A stretch of 64,000 nt of DNA from Candidatus Omnitrophota bacterium (GTDB taxonomy: Bacteria; Hinthialibacterota; Hinthialibacteria; OLB16): the NCBI GenBank assembly GCA_020632575.1, contig JACKFH010000017.1, positions 1 to 64,000 of the forward strand, in the 5' to 3' direction. The notes under the pieces are model-generated. The model was not told the DNA's origin. It searched no databases and worked only from the letters and a program-made list of their open reading frames with translations. This document shows, piece after piece, positions 33,935 through 41,883 of the stretch (position 1 is its first letter; every line of letters starts with the position of its first letter). Both the position numbers and the translations under genes were made by a program.

Positions 33935-35059
33935 ATGCCCAGAGTTCTTCACCTTTATAAAGACATCTTCCCCCCCGTATATGGCGGGATCGAAGTGGTC
34001 ATGGGAAAACTTGCCTCGCACCAGGTGGAGAAGGGCTGGGAGGTGGCGGTCGCGGTATCAGGGCCGGTCGATCGGGAATGGTCCGAGAAGACCGGAGTCG
34101 AGGTCATCCCGGTGGGTGAATGGACTCGAACTCTCTCCAACCCAATCTCCTTTGGTTTCCTGAAAGTGCTGCGTCGGGAGAAATACGATGCGCTCCATCT
34201 CCACATGCCCTGCCCCACTGTGGTGCTGTCGACTCTGGCCGCGGGACGGCGAAATGTTCCCTGGTTCGCCTCTTACCAAAGCGACATTGTCCGTCAGAAA
34301 CTCACCGGCGCTCTTTACGCTCCGCTTCAGCTCCGCTTCCTCTCGCAGTGCGCTCGCATTTTTGTCTCCTCGCCGCCGCTGCTCGAGACCTCGCCGGTCC
34401 TTCAGAAAGTCCAGGATCGCTGCCGGGTAGTTCCGCTCGGGATTTCGGTGGATCGCCTCTCAAGGGAGGATCAGGAGGAAGGCGATCGAATTCGATCTCA
34501 ATATCCGAATCGTCCGATCATCCTTTTCGTTGGACGTTTTCGTTGGTACAAGGGGCTGAACGTCTTGCTCCATGCCATGGATGAGGTGGACGCCACCCTC
34601 TTGGTGGTGGGTTCGGGAACCACCTCGCAGGTCAAGGAGACGCGCAAGATCGCGGCGGGATTGAAACACCCCGACAGGATCCAGTTCCTTGGAACCGTTT
34701 CGCGACTCGAACCGGTCTTTGCGGCGGGAGATCTGTTTTGTCTGCCCTCGACACACCGGGCGGAGGCTTTCGGGTATGTCCTATTAGAAGCTTTTCGGAC
34801 AGGACTTCCCGCTGTGACGACCGAACTTGGGACCGGCACCTCTTATGTCAATCAAGATGGGTTCACCGGGTATGTCGCCAAACCCCAAGATCCGCGGGCG
34901 CTGGCTGAAGCGTTGAACAAAGCGATCACCGACTCGGTTCATCTACGGGAGCTGGGAATCGCGGCGAGGAAACGGGTCGAGAAAGACTTTGGGCTCGAAA
35001 AAATGGTGGAGGACATTCTGGATTCTTACCGAACGGAGATTTCGGATTCCGGAAAGTGA
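33935..35059 (+). CDS. Glycosyltransferase family 4
   Basis: 374 residues. Opening VLHLYKDIFPPVYGGIEVVMGKL has the glycine-rich GT4 loop. The donor half has ILFVGRFRWYKGLNVLLHAM, LLVVGSGTTSQVKET, the E-x7-E motif EAFGYVLLE and TGLPAVTTELGTGTSYVNQDG. It follows the previous glycosyltransferase by 47 bases and overlaps the downstream histidine kinase by 4 bases. It most resembles enzymes of polysaccharide assembly; sugar specificity is not readable. Confidence 0.9.
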   Translation: MPRVLHLYKDIFPPVYGGIEVVMGKLASHQVEKGWEVAVAVSGPVDREWSEKTGVEVIPVGEWTRTLSNPISFGFLKVLRREKYDALHLHMPCPTVVLSTLAAGRRNVPWFASYQSDIVRQKLTGALYAPLQLRFLSQCARIFVSSPPLLETSPVLQKVQDRCRVVPLGISVDRLSREDQEEGDRIRSQYPNRPIILFVGRFRWYKGLNVLLHAMDEVDATLLVVGSGTTSQVKETRKIAAGLKHPDRIQFLGTVSRLEPVFAAGDLFCLPSTHRAEAFGYVLLEAFRTGLPAVTTELGTGTSYVNQDGFTGYVAKPQDPRALAEALNKAITDSVHLRELGIAARKRVEKDFGLEKMVEDILDSYRTEISDSGK

Positions 35060-37101
35060 CCATGAGGAAACCGAGAAGCAGCGAATCCCCATCAAGGCCC
35101 GGACGATCCGGCCGTTGGGGGTTCTATGTCCTGACCCTGTCCCTTTTCGGGGGGGCGATCCTGATCGAAATCCTGCTGATGATTCTTCTCGACCGAAACT
35201 TCTGGTACGCGAAAAAAGAGATCAACATCAACCAAGCCAACCCCATCGCCTCCATTCCCCCCATTCGCCCCGAGATCGCTTCGCCTGAAATCGGGCGACG
35301 CAAAGCGGATCCGACCTCGATATCCGATGGGGAAATGGAGATCCATGTTCGGGTCATGTATGGAGACGATCTATTTCAAGCCATCACCCGAATGGACAAT
35401 CCCCTGATTCGCTTGGAGATTCGCAACTACAAGGGAGAGTCGGTCTTCACCTGGGAAGCTCCAAACGCGGAGGAGAAAAGGAACCGCTTGAACACCTGGG
35501 AGAACTCCCTCTTCACTCGGGGTTTCGAATTTCCCGCCACCTCGACTCGCGCGCCCGACTTGGTTCTCTTCTTTGTGAATTCGCCGAAAGTGTTGGATGA
35601 GACCCGGGGGTTGGCCACTCAATACCGGCTCTATTGCGCCGTGATCACTTTTGTCAATTTCCTGGTGGTTTTCCTGATCTATCGTGGCGGACTGCGCCCA
35701 TTGGGACAAATCGCCGGCGCGCTCTCTCACCCGCCCGAGGAGACGCCGCCGATCATCACCTCACCCAGGCACGAGGCAGAACGCGCTTACAATGTCCTGG
35801 CTCGTAACACTCGTTTGGTTCGAACTCATTCCTCGATGACCGATCATTGGGAGAACCTCGATGAGGGCAAGTTGCTCTCCTCGGTCGAAGACCGTGAAAT
35901 CTTTTGGAAGCCGGTGCTGGAGACCATTCGGACCGGGATGTCCTACCGTTCCGTTTACTGGATCCCGGCGGTCTGTCTCGAATCGGAGGAATGGGAAACG
36001 GTGGGGGTACGCGATGATCGAGACATCCGCCTCTTCGATCGCGAGGTTTTTCTGGCGTATTGTCGAAGAGGAAAGTCTCCCAGCTTGATGTGGTTCGATC
36101 CCGAGCGGGATGAGCTTGTGGAGGAAGGCGCGTCGGTCGAAACCCGACCCTGGTTCATCTCAAAGATATTTCAGAAAGAGAAACTTTCGGGGTTTCTGGT
36201 GGCGACCCCAAAAGGTTCGCGCGATTCCTGTCGTCTTGAACTCCCCTATTTCGAAACCCTCGCCCAATACCTCAGTCAGATTCTGACACGATCGCTCGAG
36301 CGTTCGGAACAACTCGACCGTGAACGGTTTGAGGTGAGCATCGATCTCTCGGCCTCCATGGGGCACGATCTCACCAATATCCTCGCCACCGGCAAACTCG
36401 AGCTGGAGACGCTCAAGACCGCGTTCAAACGAGGCATTGTCCAGGTCCCCGACGAGAAAAGGCCGATGGTGGAGGCCGCGGTGGAGGGTCTGCGAAACAC
36501 CACGGTGCTCCTGCAGGAAGTGGTCAATGTCTATCGAGCCTTCAGTTTCACACGCGAACCCCGTTTCGAGGTGATGGAACTTTCCGAGACCATTGGCGAG
36601 GTGATGGAACTCTACCGTCATTCGACCTCGCGTCCGGTCACCTATGAGAATGTCAGCGGCGAGCAGAAGGTGGAGGCTTTCGCCGATCCGCGGCTTGTAA
36701 AGCTGGTGCTCTTCAATCTTCTGGCCAACGCCACCCAAGCGATCACTGCTCGTCAACGCGAATCGAAGGAGCCACCCGGGAAAGTCGAGGTCGATTGTCT
36801 CTATCGAAATGGTCGCGCGATTTTCCGGGTGATGGATAACGGCACGGGATTTCGCGACACCGAGGGGCACCGTTTGGAGGGGGTCGCCCTCGATCACATT
36901 TTCCACTTCGATTTTTCGACTAAGGGCAAACAGGGCGGTTTGGGCCTCGCCTGGGTGAAAAGCATTATCGAGGAGATACACCCCGGGAACCTGACTCCAG
37001 CCAACCGTGAGGGGGAGCTCGGGGCCATCATGGAGGTGCATCTCCCGATTCCCACCGAGGAAGACCGACAGCAAGCCGAGAAGAATCGTCCGTTCGCATG
37101 A
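35056..37101 (+). CDS. Sensor histidine kinase embedded in glycan operon
   Basis: 681 residues from GTG 35056 (GTGA overlap with the upstream stop). Membrane segments at about 22-46 (FYVLTLSLFGGAILIEILL) and 193-212 (ITFVNFLVVFLIYRGG) flank a periplasmic sensor region. A cytoplasmic linker of about 200 residues precedes the dimerisation helix, where the phosphoacceptor is His437 in SMGHDLTNILATGKLE. The ATPase has the N box (LLANATQAI), G1 (VMDNGTGF) and G2 (GKQGGLGLAWVKS). No response regulator is adjacent. Coupled overlaps on both sides tie it to glycan assembly, perhaps sensing envelope state. Confidence 0.88.
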   Translation: MTMRKPRSSESPSRPGRSGRWGFYVLTLSLFGGAILIEILLMILLDRNFWYAKKEININQANPIASIPPIRPEIASPEIGRRKADPTSISDGEMEIHVRVMYGDDLFQAITRMDNPLIRLEIRNYKGESVFTWEAPNAEEKRNRLNTWENSLFTRGFEFPATSTRAPDLVLFFVNSPKVLDETRGLATQYRLYCAVITFVNFLVVFLIYRGGLRPLGQIAGALSHPPEETPPIITSPRHEAERAYNVLARNTRLVRTHSSMTDHWENLDEGKLLSSVEDREIFWKPVLETIRTGMSYRSVYWIPAVCLESEEWETVGVRDDRDIRLFDREVFLAYCRRGKSPSLMWFDPERDELVEEGASVETRPWFISKIFQKEKLSGFLVATPKGSRDSCRLELPYFETLAQYLSQILTRSLERSEQLDRERFEVSIDLSASMGHDLTNILATGKLELETLKTAFKRGIVQVPDEKRPMVEAAVEGLRNTTVLLQEVVNVYRAFSFTREPRFEVMELSETIGEVMELYRHSTSRPVTYENVSGEQKVEAFADPRLVKLVLFNLLANATQAITARQRESKEPPGKVEVDCLYRNGRAIFRVMDNGTGFRDTEGHRLEGVALDHIFHFDFSTKGKQGGLGLAWVKSIIEEIHPGNLTPANREGELGAIMEVHLPIPTEEDRQQAEKNRPFA

Positions 37102-38108
37102 AGACTCTCATCCGACTTCCCAACTGGATCGGCGACGCCGTAATGGCAACCCCGATGATTCGGGCCGTGATTCGAGATCCCTCCACGTCCTCCTGTGCGG
37201 TTTGGGGTCCCCCCAAGGTCGCCACACTGTTCCACCATTTTCCAGACATCGACCGAGTCCTCGAGATCGATTCGAAACAGGAACCGGACCGTCTCGAAGA
37301 GATACGCGGTGAGGCTTTCGAACGCATATATCTGCTTCCTAACTCTTACTCCTCGGCGAAAGAGGCGAAGTCGCTTGAGATTCCGGAGCGAATCGGCTAC
37401 CGGACGCAGTGGCGGGGATCGCTCCTCACTCACGGGGTCTGGTGCGGATCTCGAATCCGGAACCTTCGGATGGCGGAGTACTACCTGCACCTTCTTCCGG
37501 AAGCGGTTCGGGAACTCGCGGAAGGCCCCATTCCCAACCTCGCGGTTTCGGAGGAGGAGAAGACATCGATCCAAGAGAAACTTGGGACTATTGCCATTGG
37601 CGAAACCACCCTGGTCGGCATGGCACCCGGAGCGGCATTCGGACCAGCCAAACAATGGTTCATCGAAAATTTTCAGGCGCTTGCTCGCAGCCTAGTCGAT
37701 GAGGCGATTAGCATCGCCATTCTGGGTGGCCCCGATGAAGTCGAGGCGGGAGAATACATTCTCGACGGATTGCCTGAATCCTTGTCGGTAAATTTAGCCG
37801 GGAAGACCACCATCCGCGAGATGATGGCGGCCCTTGTTCATTGCCGATTGGTAGTCACCAACGACAGCGGCCCGATGCACATCGCCGACGCTCTCGGGAC
37901 GCCCACCGTGGCCATCTTCGGCTCGACCGACTCCTCCTGGACCGGCCCGCGACGAGATCACCATCAAGTCCTTCAATCGAATGCACCCTGCAACCCTTGC
38001 TTCCTTCGGGAGTGTCCGATCGGGTATCCCTGTATGAAGGGAATCACGGTGGAGATGGCGAGGGAGGGAGTGGATCGGATTTTAAGGGAGGGAGGCGGGG
38101 CGGATTGA
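37098..38108 (+). CDS. waaF: Lipopolysaccharide heptosyltransferase II (GT9)
   Basis: 336 residues; start overlaps the kinase stop (ATGA). Hallmarks of heptosyltransferase II are present: the N-terminal TLIRLPNWIGDAVMATPMI, VGMAPGAAFGPAKQWF, VTNDSGPMHIADALGTPTVAIFGSTDSSWTGP, and the cysteine-rich region APCNPCFLRECPIGYPCMK. It adds heptose to the inner core of lipopolysaccharide, so the organism probably has an LPS-bearing outer membrane. It is the last gene of the operon beginning at 30637; palindromic repeats follow directly. Confidence 0.9.
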   Translation: MKTLIRLPNWIGDAVMATPMIRAVIRDPSTSSCAVWGPPKVATLFHHFPDIDRVLEIDSKQEPDRLEEIRGEAFERIYLLPNSYSSAKEAKSLEIPERIGYRTQWRGSLLTHGVWCGSRIRNLRMAEYYLHLLPEAVRELAEGPIPNLAVSEEEKTSIQEKLGTIAIGETTLVGMAPGAAFGPAKQWFIENFQALARSLVDEAISIAILGGPDEVEAGEYILDGLPESLSVNLAGKTTIREMMAALVHCRLVVTNDSGPMHIADALGTPTVAIFGSTDSSWTGPRRDHHQVLQSNAPCNPCFLRECPIGYPCMKGITVEMAREGVDRILREGGGAD

Positions 38109-38141
38109 TCTCATCATATGGGCCAATCGCGGTGCTGGTCC

Positions 38142-38214
38142 CGGAACTGTGATTCCGCTGTGCTCGTTCGGGAACTGTGATTCCCGAACGCTTTTCGACG
38201 GGAGTTATACTCCC
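38142..38214. repeat. REP-like palindromic unit (same family as the RAYT-flanking repeats)
   Basis: Three hairpins: CGGAA-CTGTGA-TTCCG at 38142-38157; a 10-bp stem 38165-38174/38181-38190 with the same CTGTGA loop; and GGGAGT-TAT-ACTCCC at 38200-38214. The 50-base stretch from 38165 is almost identical to 41181-41230 beside the RAYT gene, differing mainly in loop bases. It lies between heptosyltransferase II and the disrupted beta-helix gene. Confidence 0.8.
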
Positions 38215-38973
38215 CGCCTTAAACTTTCTCTATCTATAGAACCCTACCTGTGTTAGAATTCTCTATTCACTATCCGCCGCCCCACCGGAGGCGCCGAGCC
38301 ATGCTCCGTTTTCTGTTTCTCCTCACCGCGGTTTTCCTTTTCACAACCGAGATTGCCACCGCGAAGACCCTCTATGTTTCCAAGGCGGGAGACGGCTCGA
38401 CGGGTGCGGACTGGGCTAACGCCTTCAACACCATCAATCAAGCCCTGACGGCCTCCGCCAGCGGCGATCAGATTTGGGTCGCATCGGGGACTTACAATGA
38501 GCATGTACCGCTCGTTGAAGGTGTCGCACTTTATGGAGGTTTTGCGGGAACGGAAGCGACAGATGAAGCTTCTCTTCGTGATCCATTGAAGAATCACTCC
38601 ACCATCGTGTCAACTAAGCGATCTAAACCGGTGTTTCGTGGGTTCACGAATACCATTTTAGACGGATTCACTATTACTTCATATAACAACACAGGAGGTG
38701 TTTCTGTTGATGAATGTTATATGACAATCGCAAATTGTGTGATCACCCAAAATTCGGCAGGAGGGATTGGCATCAGAAATTCCACAGTGGAACTCACGAA
38801 TTGTCAGTTCCTGGACAATGAATCCCTTGGCGGCGCCGGGGCATATATCGAATCGAGTTCGGTTAGTTTTGATAGGTGTGTATTCTCAGGGAACGTATCC
38901 AGCAGTGGCGGGGGAGGACTAGGGACATTTTACTCAAAGGTCAAAATGGTGAATTGTCTCCTGACCAATAACG

Positions 38974-38981
38974 AAGCGGAC
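38974..38981. repeat. Target-site duplication, left copy
   Basis: AAGCGGAC here is repeated exactly at 40400-40407, immediately outside both ends of the IS256-family element. An 8-bp duplication is the normal size for that family. Confidence 0.9.
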
Positions 38982-39008
38982 GTTGGTGCAACATTCCTTC
39001 TGTAAATT

Positions 39009-39101
39009 GAGAGTCCGTGTCCCGGCGCAGGGAGCGGAGGAAGCGCTGTGAGCGAAGCGAACGGCGCTGACGAAGCGACCGGAGCCGGGACACGGACTCT
39101 C
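39009..39101. repeat. 18-bp inverted repeat in the IS leader
   Basis: Arms 39009-39026 and 39084-39101 are perfect reverse complements (starting GAGAGTCCGTGTCCC), separated by 57 bases that can form smaller AGCGC/GCGCT pairs. In a transcript reading in from the host gene this would make a large stem-loop between the left end and the transposase start, a common way for insertion sequences to damp transposase expression from outside promoters. Confidence 0.75.
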
Positions 39102-39176
39102 ACCGAAGTCTTCAGAAATGGGCGGGCCAAGTCGAATCTCTTTTTTGTGTGATCAAACATGAAAAGGAGCTTCAAA

Positions 39177-40349
39177 ATGACCCAACCCAAATTCGATTCT
39201 GACCTTTACGAGCAAGTCATGCAACTCCTCATCCAGGAAGGCTCCGAGGGGGCCGCCGAAGTCCTCCGCGTCCTCCTCAACGAAGCCATGAAAATCGAGC
39301 GCTCTCAGGCCCTTTCCGCCCAGCCCTACGAGCGGAGTCCCGACCGAAAAGGCCACGCCAACGGTTTCAAACCCAAAACCGTCGAATCTCGTCTCGGCTC
39401 CCTGCGCCTCGACATTCCACAGGTCCGAGGCGACGTCGAGTACTATCCCTCCGCCTTGGAGAAAGGGGTGCGCAGTGAGCGCGCTCTGGTCGTCTCCATC
39501 GCCGAGATGTATGTCCAAGGCATCTCCACCCGCAAAGTCACCCAGGTTCTTGAGAAACTGTGCGGCACACAGATCACCAGCACTCAGGTCAGCCGCGCGG
39601 CCAAGGCTCTCGACGATGAACTCGAAGCCTGGCGCAATCGGCCCTTGGGAAAAACCCCCTACCTCATGCTCGACGCCCGTTACGAAAAGGTCCGGGTCGA
39701 CGGCGCCGTGCGTTCCTGCGCCGTCCTCGTGGCCACCGGCGTTCGAGAGGACGGGACTCGATCCGTCCTGGGCGTCAGCGTCTCCATGAGCGAGGCCGAA
39801 ATCCACTGGAGGGAATTCCTCGGAAGCCTCAAGGAACGAGGGCTTCACGGCGTCACCTTCATCACCAGCGACGATCATGAAGGACTTCAAAAAGCCATCC
39901 AGTCCGCCTTTCAAGGAGCGGCTTGGCAGCGTTGCCAGACTCATCTCCAAAGGAACGCCTTCGCCTACATCCCCAAGACCGACATGAAGTCGCAAGTCGC
40001 CTCCGACATCCGCGACATCTTCAACGCTCCGGACCAGGAGGAGGCCGAAAGACGCCTTGGAATCGCCGTGGAAAAATACCGATCCACCGCCGCAAGACTC
40101 GCCGTCTGGATGGAGGAGAACATCCCCGAAGGTTTCGCCATCTACTCATTGCCGGAACCACATCGAAAAAGAATGAGAACGTCCAACCCGCTCGAACGAT
40201 TGAACAAGGAAATCAAGAAAAGAACTCGAGTCGCCACACTCTTCCCCAACGAAGACTCGTTGCTACGACTCGTCTCCGCCATTCTCTCGGAAATCTCCGA
40301 CGAATGGGAAACCGGAAAAATCTATCTCAACATGAAGGAGATCGGCTGA
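39177..40349 (+). CDS. IS256-family (mutator-type) transposase
   Basis: 390 residues from ATG 39177, which has AAAGGAG 7 nt upstream; an ATG at 39159 is in frame but lacks a site. The family opening FDSDLYEQVMQLLIQEG and the zinc-free core are typical. The DDE catalytic residues are Asp166 (LMLDARYEKVRVDG), Asp232 (FITSDDHEGLQKA) and Glu345 (ERLNKEIKKRTRV), with the usual spacing. The segment WQRCQTHLQRNAF also marks the family. Length is normal and there is no frameshift, so it is predicted to be active. Confidence 0.95.
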   Translation: MTQPKFDSDLYEQVMQLLIQEGSEGAAEVLRVLLNEAMKIERSQALSAQPYERSPDRKGHANGFKPKTVESRLGSLRLDIPQVRGDVEYYPSALEKGVRSERALVVSIAEMYVQGISTRKVTQVLEKLCGTQITSTQVSRAAKALDDELEAWRNRPLGKTPYLMLDARYEKVRVDGAVRSCAVLVATGVREDGTRSVLGVSVSMSEAEIHWREFLGSLKERGLHGVTFITSDDHEGLQKAIQSAFQGAAWQRCQTHLQRNAFAYIPKTDMKSQVASDIRDIFNAPDQEEAERRLGIAVEKYRSTAARLAVWMEENIPEGFAIYSLPEPHRKRMRTSNPLERLNKEIKKRTRVATLFPNEDSLLRLVSAILSEISDEWETGKIYLNMKEIG

Positions 40350-40399
40350 CCCCGCCCAATGCTGACTTCACCTTTTTACAGAACAGGGGTTGCTTCGCC

Positions 40400-40407
40400 A
40401 AGCGGAC
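40400..40407. repeat. Target-site duplication, right copy
   Basis: AAGCGGAC, identical to 38974-38981; it marks the right boundary of the IS256-family insertion, after which the beta-helix reading frame resumes. Confidence 0.9.
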
Positions 40408-40992
40408 TACGGTGGAGGCCTCGCGGTTGCATTCGAATCCGTAGTTGAGTTAATTGGATGCACTTTTGATGGAAACACGTCACACTTGTGGGATGCTCAG
40501 CTTAGTCAGGTCATCGGGCAAGCGATTTATCAAGGACAGCCTGGCGGCCTTGATCCGCACACCTCGGCTAAATGTACAAATTGTATTGTGTGGGATAGGT
40601 GGGGGCCTAAAAATAAGTTCTCGGTGGAATTTGTCTTCATTAACAGCGACGTTCTTGGGTTATTTGACGTACAGAATGACACCATCAAGCATACGGGCTC
40701 TTTCGATCTCGATCCACAGTTTGTCGATCCTGAAATGGGCAAGTTTCGACTCAAGTCATACTCACCCTGCATCGATTCCGGGACCGTGACCGTCTTGAAC
40801 CAAGACCTCGACCGGAACCCAAGGGCGGTTGATGTCGTCGGCGTTGGCCGGGACGGCCCCGGAGCTTTCGACATGGGCTGTTACGAATACCAGATCAAGC
40901 CGGCGGACATGAACTCGGATGGAATGGTGAACGGCGAGGACCTGCTGATCTTTCAAGAGGAGTGGATGCGGGAGAGGGAGTGAGGCGGGAAG

Positions 40993-41138
40993 CAGGAGTC
41001 CAACTCCTGGCGAAGTCCGCGCCGGAGTGATAACTCCGGCGCGAGCACCGAGGAGCACGATCAGTTTCGATGGGCAAGGCTCCGGCGGGGGAGTACAACT
41101 CCCGTCGAAATGCGTCCTGGAGTTATAACTCCAGGACG
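40993..41138. repeat. Two REP units upstream of the RAYT gene
   Basis: Unit 1 has CAGGAGT-CCA-ACTCCTG (40993-41009) and an 11-bp perfect stem 41018-41028/41033-41043 with loop GATA. Unit 2 has GGGAGT-ACA-ACTCCC (41089-41103) and an 11-bp stem 41113-41123/41128-41138 with loop TATA. Each pair is joined by a conserved linker (GTCGAA or GCGAAG followed by TCCG/TGCG) and followed by GAGCACC. Stem sequences vary but remain complementary. They fill the gap between the split beta-helix gene and the transposase. Confidence 0.8.
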
Positions 41139-41180
41139 AGCACCAATGGGGGCTTACCGATAACTCCAATTCGCGGGGCT

Positions 41181-41230
41181 CGTTCGGGAACTGTGATTCC
41201 CGAACGTTTTTCGACGGGAGTTGTACTCCC
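41181..41230. repeat. REP unit directly upstream of the RAYT gene
   Basis: A 10-bp stem 41181-41190/41201-41206 plus 41197-41200 (CGTTCGGGAA-CTGTGA-TTCCCGAACG) is followed by GGGAGT-TGT-ACTCCC at 41216-41230. The unit is a near copy of 38165-38214. It ends 25 bases before the RAYT start codon. Confidence 0.8.
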
Positions 41231-41255
41231 CCATCCAGGTTGGCACAATCCGAAA

Positions 41256-41801
41256 ATGGCGAATCGATATCGAATCTCCGCCGACACAAACATCTATTTC
41301 ACCACCAGCACTCTTGTTTGGTGGACTCCGGTTTTCATCTCCTCAAAGACATGCGACATCCTCTGCGACAGCCTCAACTTCTGCCGAGAGAAGAAAGACC
41401 TTCGGGTGCACGGTTATGTGATTATGCCTACCCACTTCCATGCCATTCTCTCCACCGAGGACAGCACTGACCTCAGCTCGGTTCTACGCGACCTGAAAAG
41501 ACATACCAGCCAAGCCTTGGTGGAGTATTTCGAGAATTCCGAATGGCAGCTTCCACTACGCGCATTCGAGAGGGCGGCGCGCGGGTTGCCGGACGGTCGC
41601 AAGCACAAGGTTTGGGAGGAATCCTTTCATCCGAAAGGGTTGTTCACGCCCGATGTGTTCGGTCAGAAGTTGGAGTACATCCACTCGAACCCAGTGAGAA
41701 AAGGGCTTGTTTCGGAAGCCTCGCATTGGATTTATTCGAGTGCGCGATTCTATGAGACGGGCGAGGAAGGACCGGTGACCGTGGATTGGGTGGAGATGTA
41801 A
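41256..41801 (+). CDS. REP-associated tyrosine transposase (RAYT, IS200-like HUH)
   Basis: 181 residues from ATG 41256; a longer frame from 41070 only translates the upstream REP hairpins. The HUH motif is in VHGYVIMPTHFHAIL (His60 and His62). The catalytic tyrosine is Tyr141 in KLEYIHSNPVRKGLV, followed by YSSARFY, the standard RAYT layout. These single-domain nucleases bind and cleave REP hairpins and are thought to spread them. The gene is flanked on both sides by matching palindromic units, forming a self-contained REPtron-like locus. Length is normal. Confidence 0.92.
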   Translation: MANRYRISADTNIYFTTSTLVWWTPVFISSKTCDILCDSLNFCREKKDLRVHGYVIMPTHFHAILSTEDSTDLSSVLRDLKRHTSQALVEYFENSEWQLPLRAFERAARGLPDGRKHKVWEESFHPKGLFTPDVFGQKLEYIHSNPVRKGLVSEASHWIYSSARFYETGEEGPVTVDWVEM

Positions 41802-41818
41802 CGATGGGGTTTGCTTGG

Positions 41819-41868
41819 GGGAGTACAACTCCCGTCGAAGTCCGCACCGGAGTCATAACTCCGGCGCG
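41819..41868. repeat. REP unit downstream of the RAYT gene
   Basis: GGGAGT-ACA-ACTCCC at 41819-41833, the linker GTCGAAGTCCG, then a stem 41847-41853/41858-41864 (CCGGAGT-CATA-ACTCCGG). The stem extends with one mismatch to 41843-41868 and is followed by GAGCACCGAT. It matches units 1 and 2 upstream of the gene. It lies only 18 bases after the RAYT stop and just before the convergent phosphatase gene. Confidence 0.8.
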
Positions 41869-41883
41869 AGCACCGATCGGAGC

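Larger units (their letters stand above)
38982..40399 (+). mobile_element. IS256-family insertion sequence, 1418 bp, intact
   Basis: The element is bounded by imperfect 28-bp terminal inverted repeats at 38982-39009 and 40372-40399 that match at 17 positions, including the blocks GCAAC and TTCTGTAAA in register. It has an 8-bp target duplication, one complete transposase gene in the same orientation as the host gene, and an 18-bp inverted repeat upstream of the transposase. Nothing in it looks decayed, and the flanking duplication is exact, so the insertion is probably recent. Confidence 0.92.
38301..40983 (+). pseudogene. Beta-helix/dockerin-like secreted protein gene split by IS256-family insertion
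   Basis: The ATG at 38301 has GGAG 10 nt upstream and a signal peptide (FLFLLTAVFLFTTEIATA-K). The 5' part (38301-38981, 227 codons) encodes beta-helix strands (LYVSKAGDGSTGADWANAF, then repeated C.(I/F)..N units). The 3' part (40408-40983) continues with YGGGLAVAFESVVELIGC and ends in DPQFVDPEMGKFRL, SPCIDSG and a dockerin-like DMNSDGMVNGEDLLIFQEEW. Removing the element and one target copy joins codon GAC directly to TAC in frame, giving an intact 418-residue protein. As it stands, translation ends at 39005 inside the element. Confidence 0.88.

Noticed and set aside
36160..37074. 304-residue antisense frame inside the histidine kinase gene
   Set aside because: The sense frame carries intact kinase motifs, and the antisense frame has no start context.
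39153..39995. 280-residue antisense frame inside the transposase gene
   Set aside because: It mirrors the transposase coding frame and has no supporting start site.
41070..41255. N-terminal extension of the RAYT frame
   Set aside because: It translates REP hairpin DNA; the HUH protein has normal length from ATG 41256.
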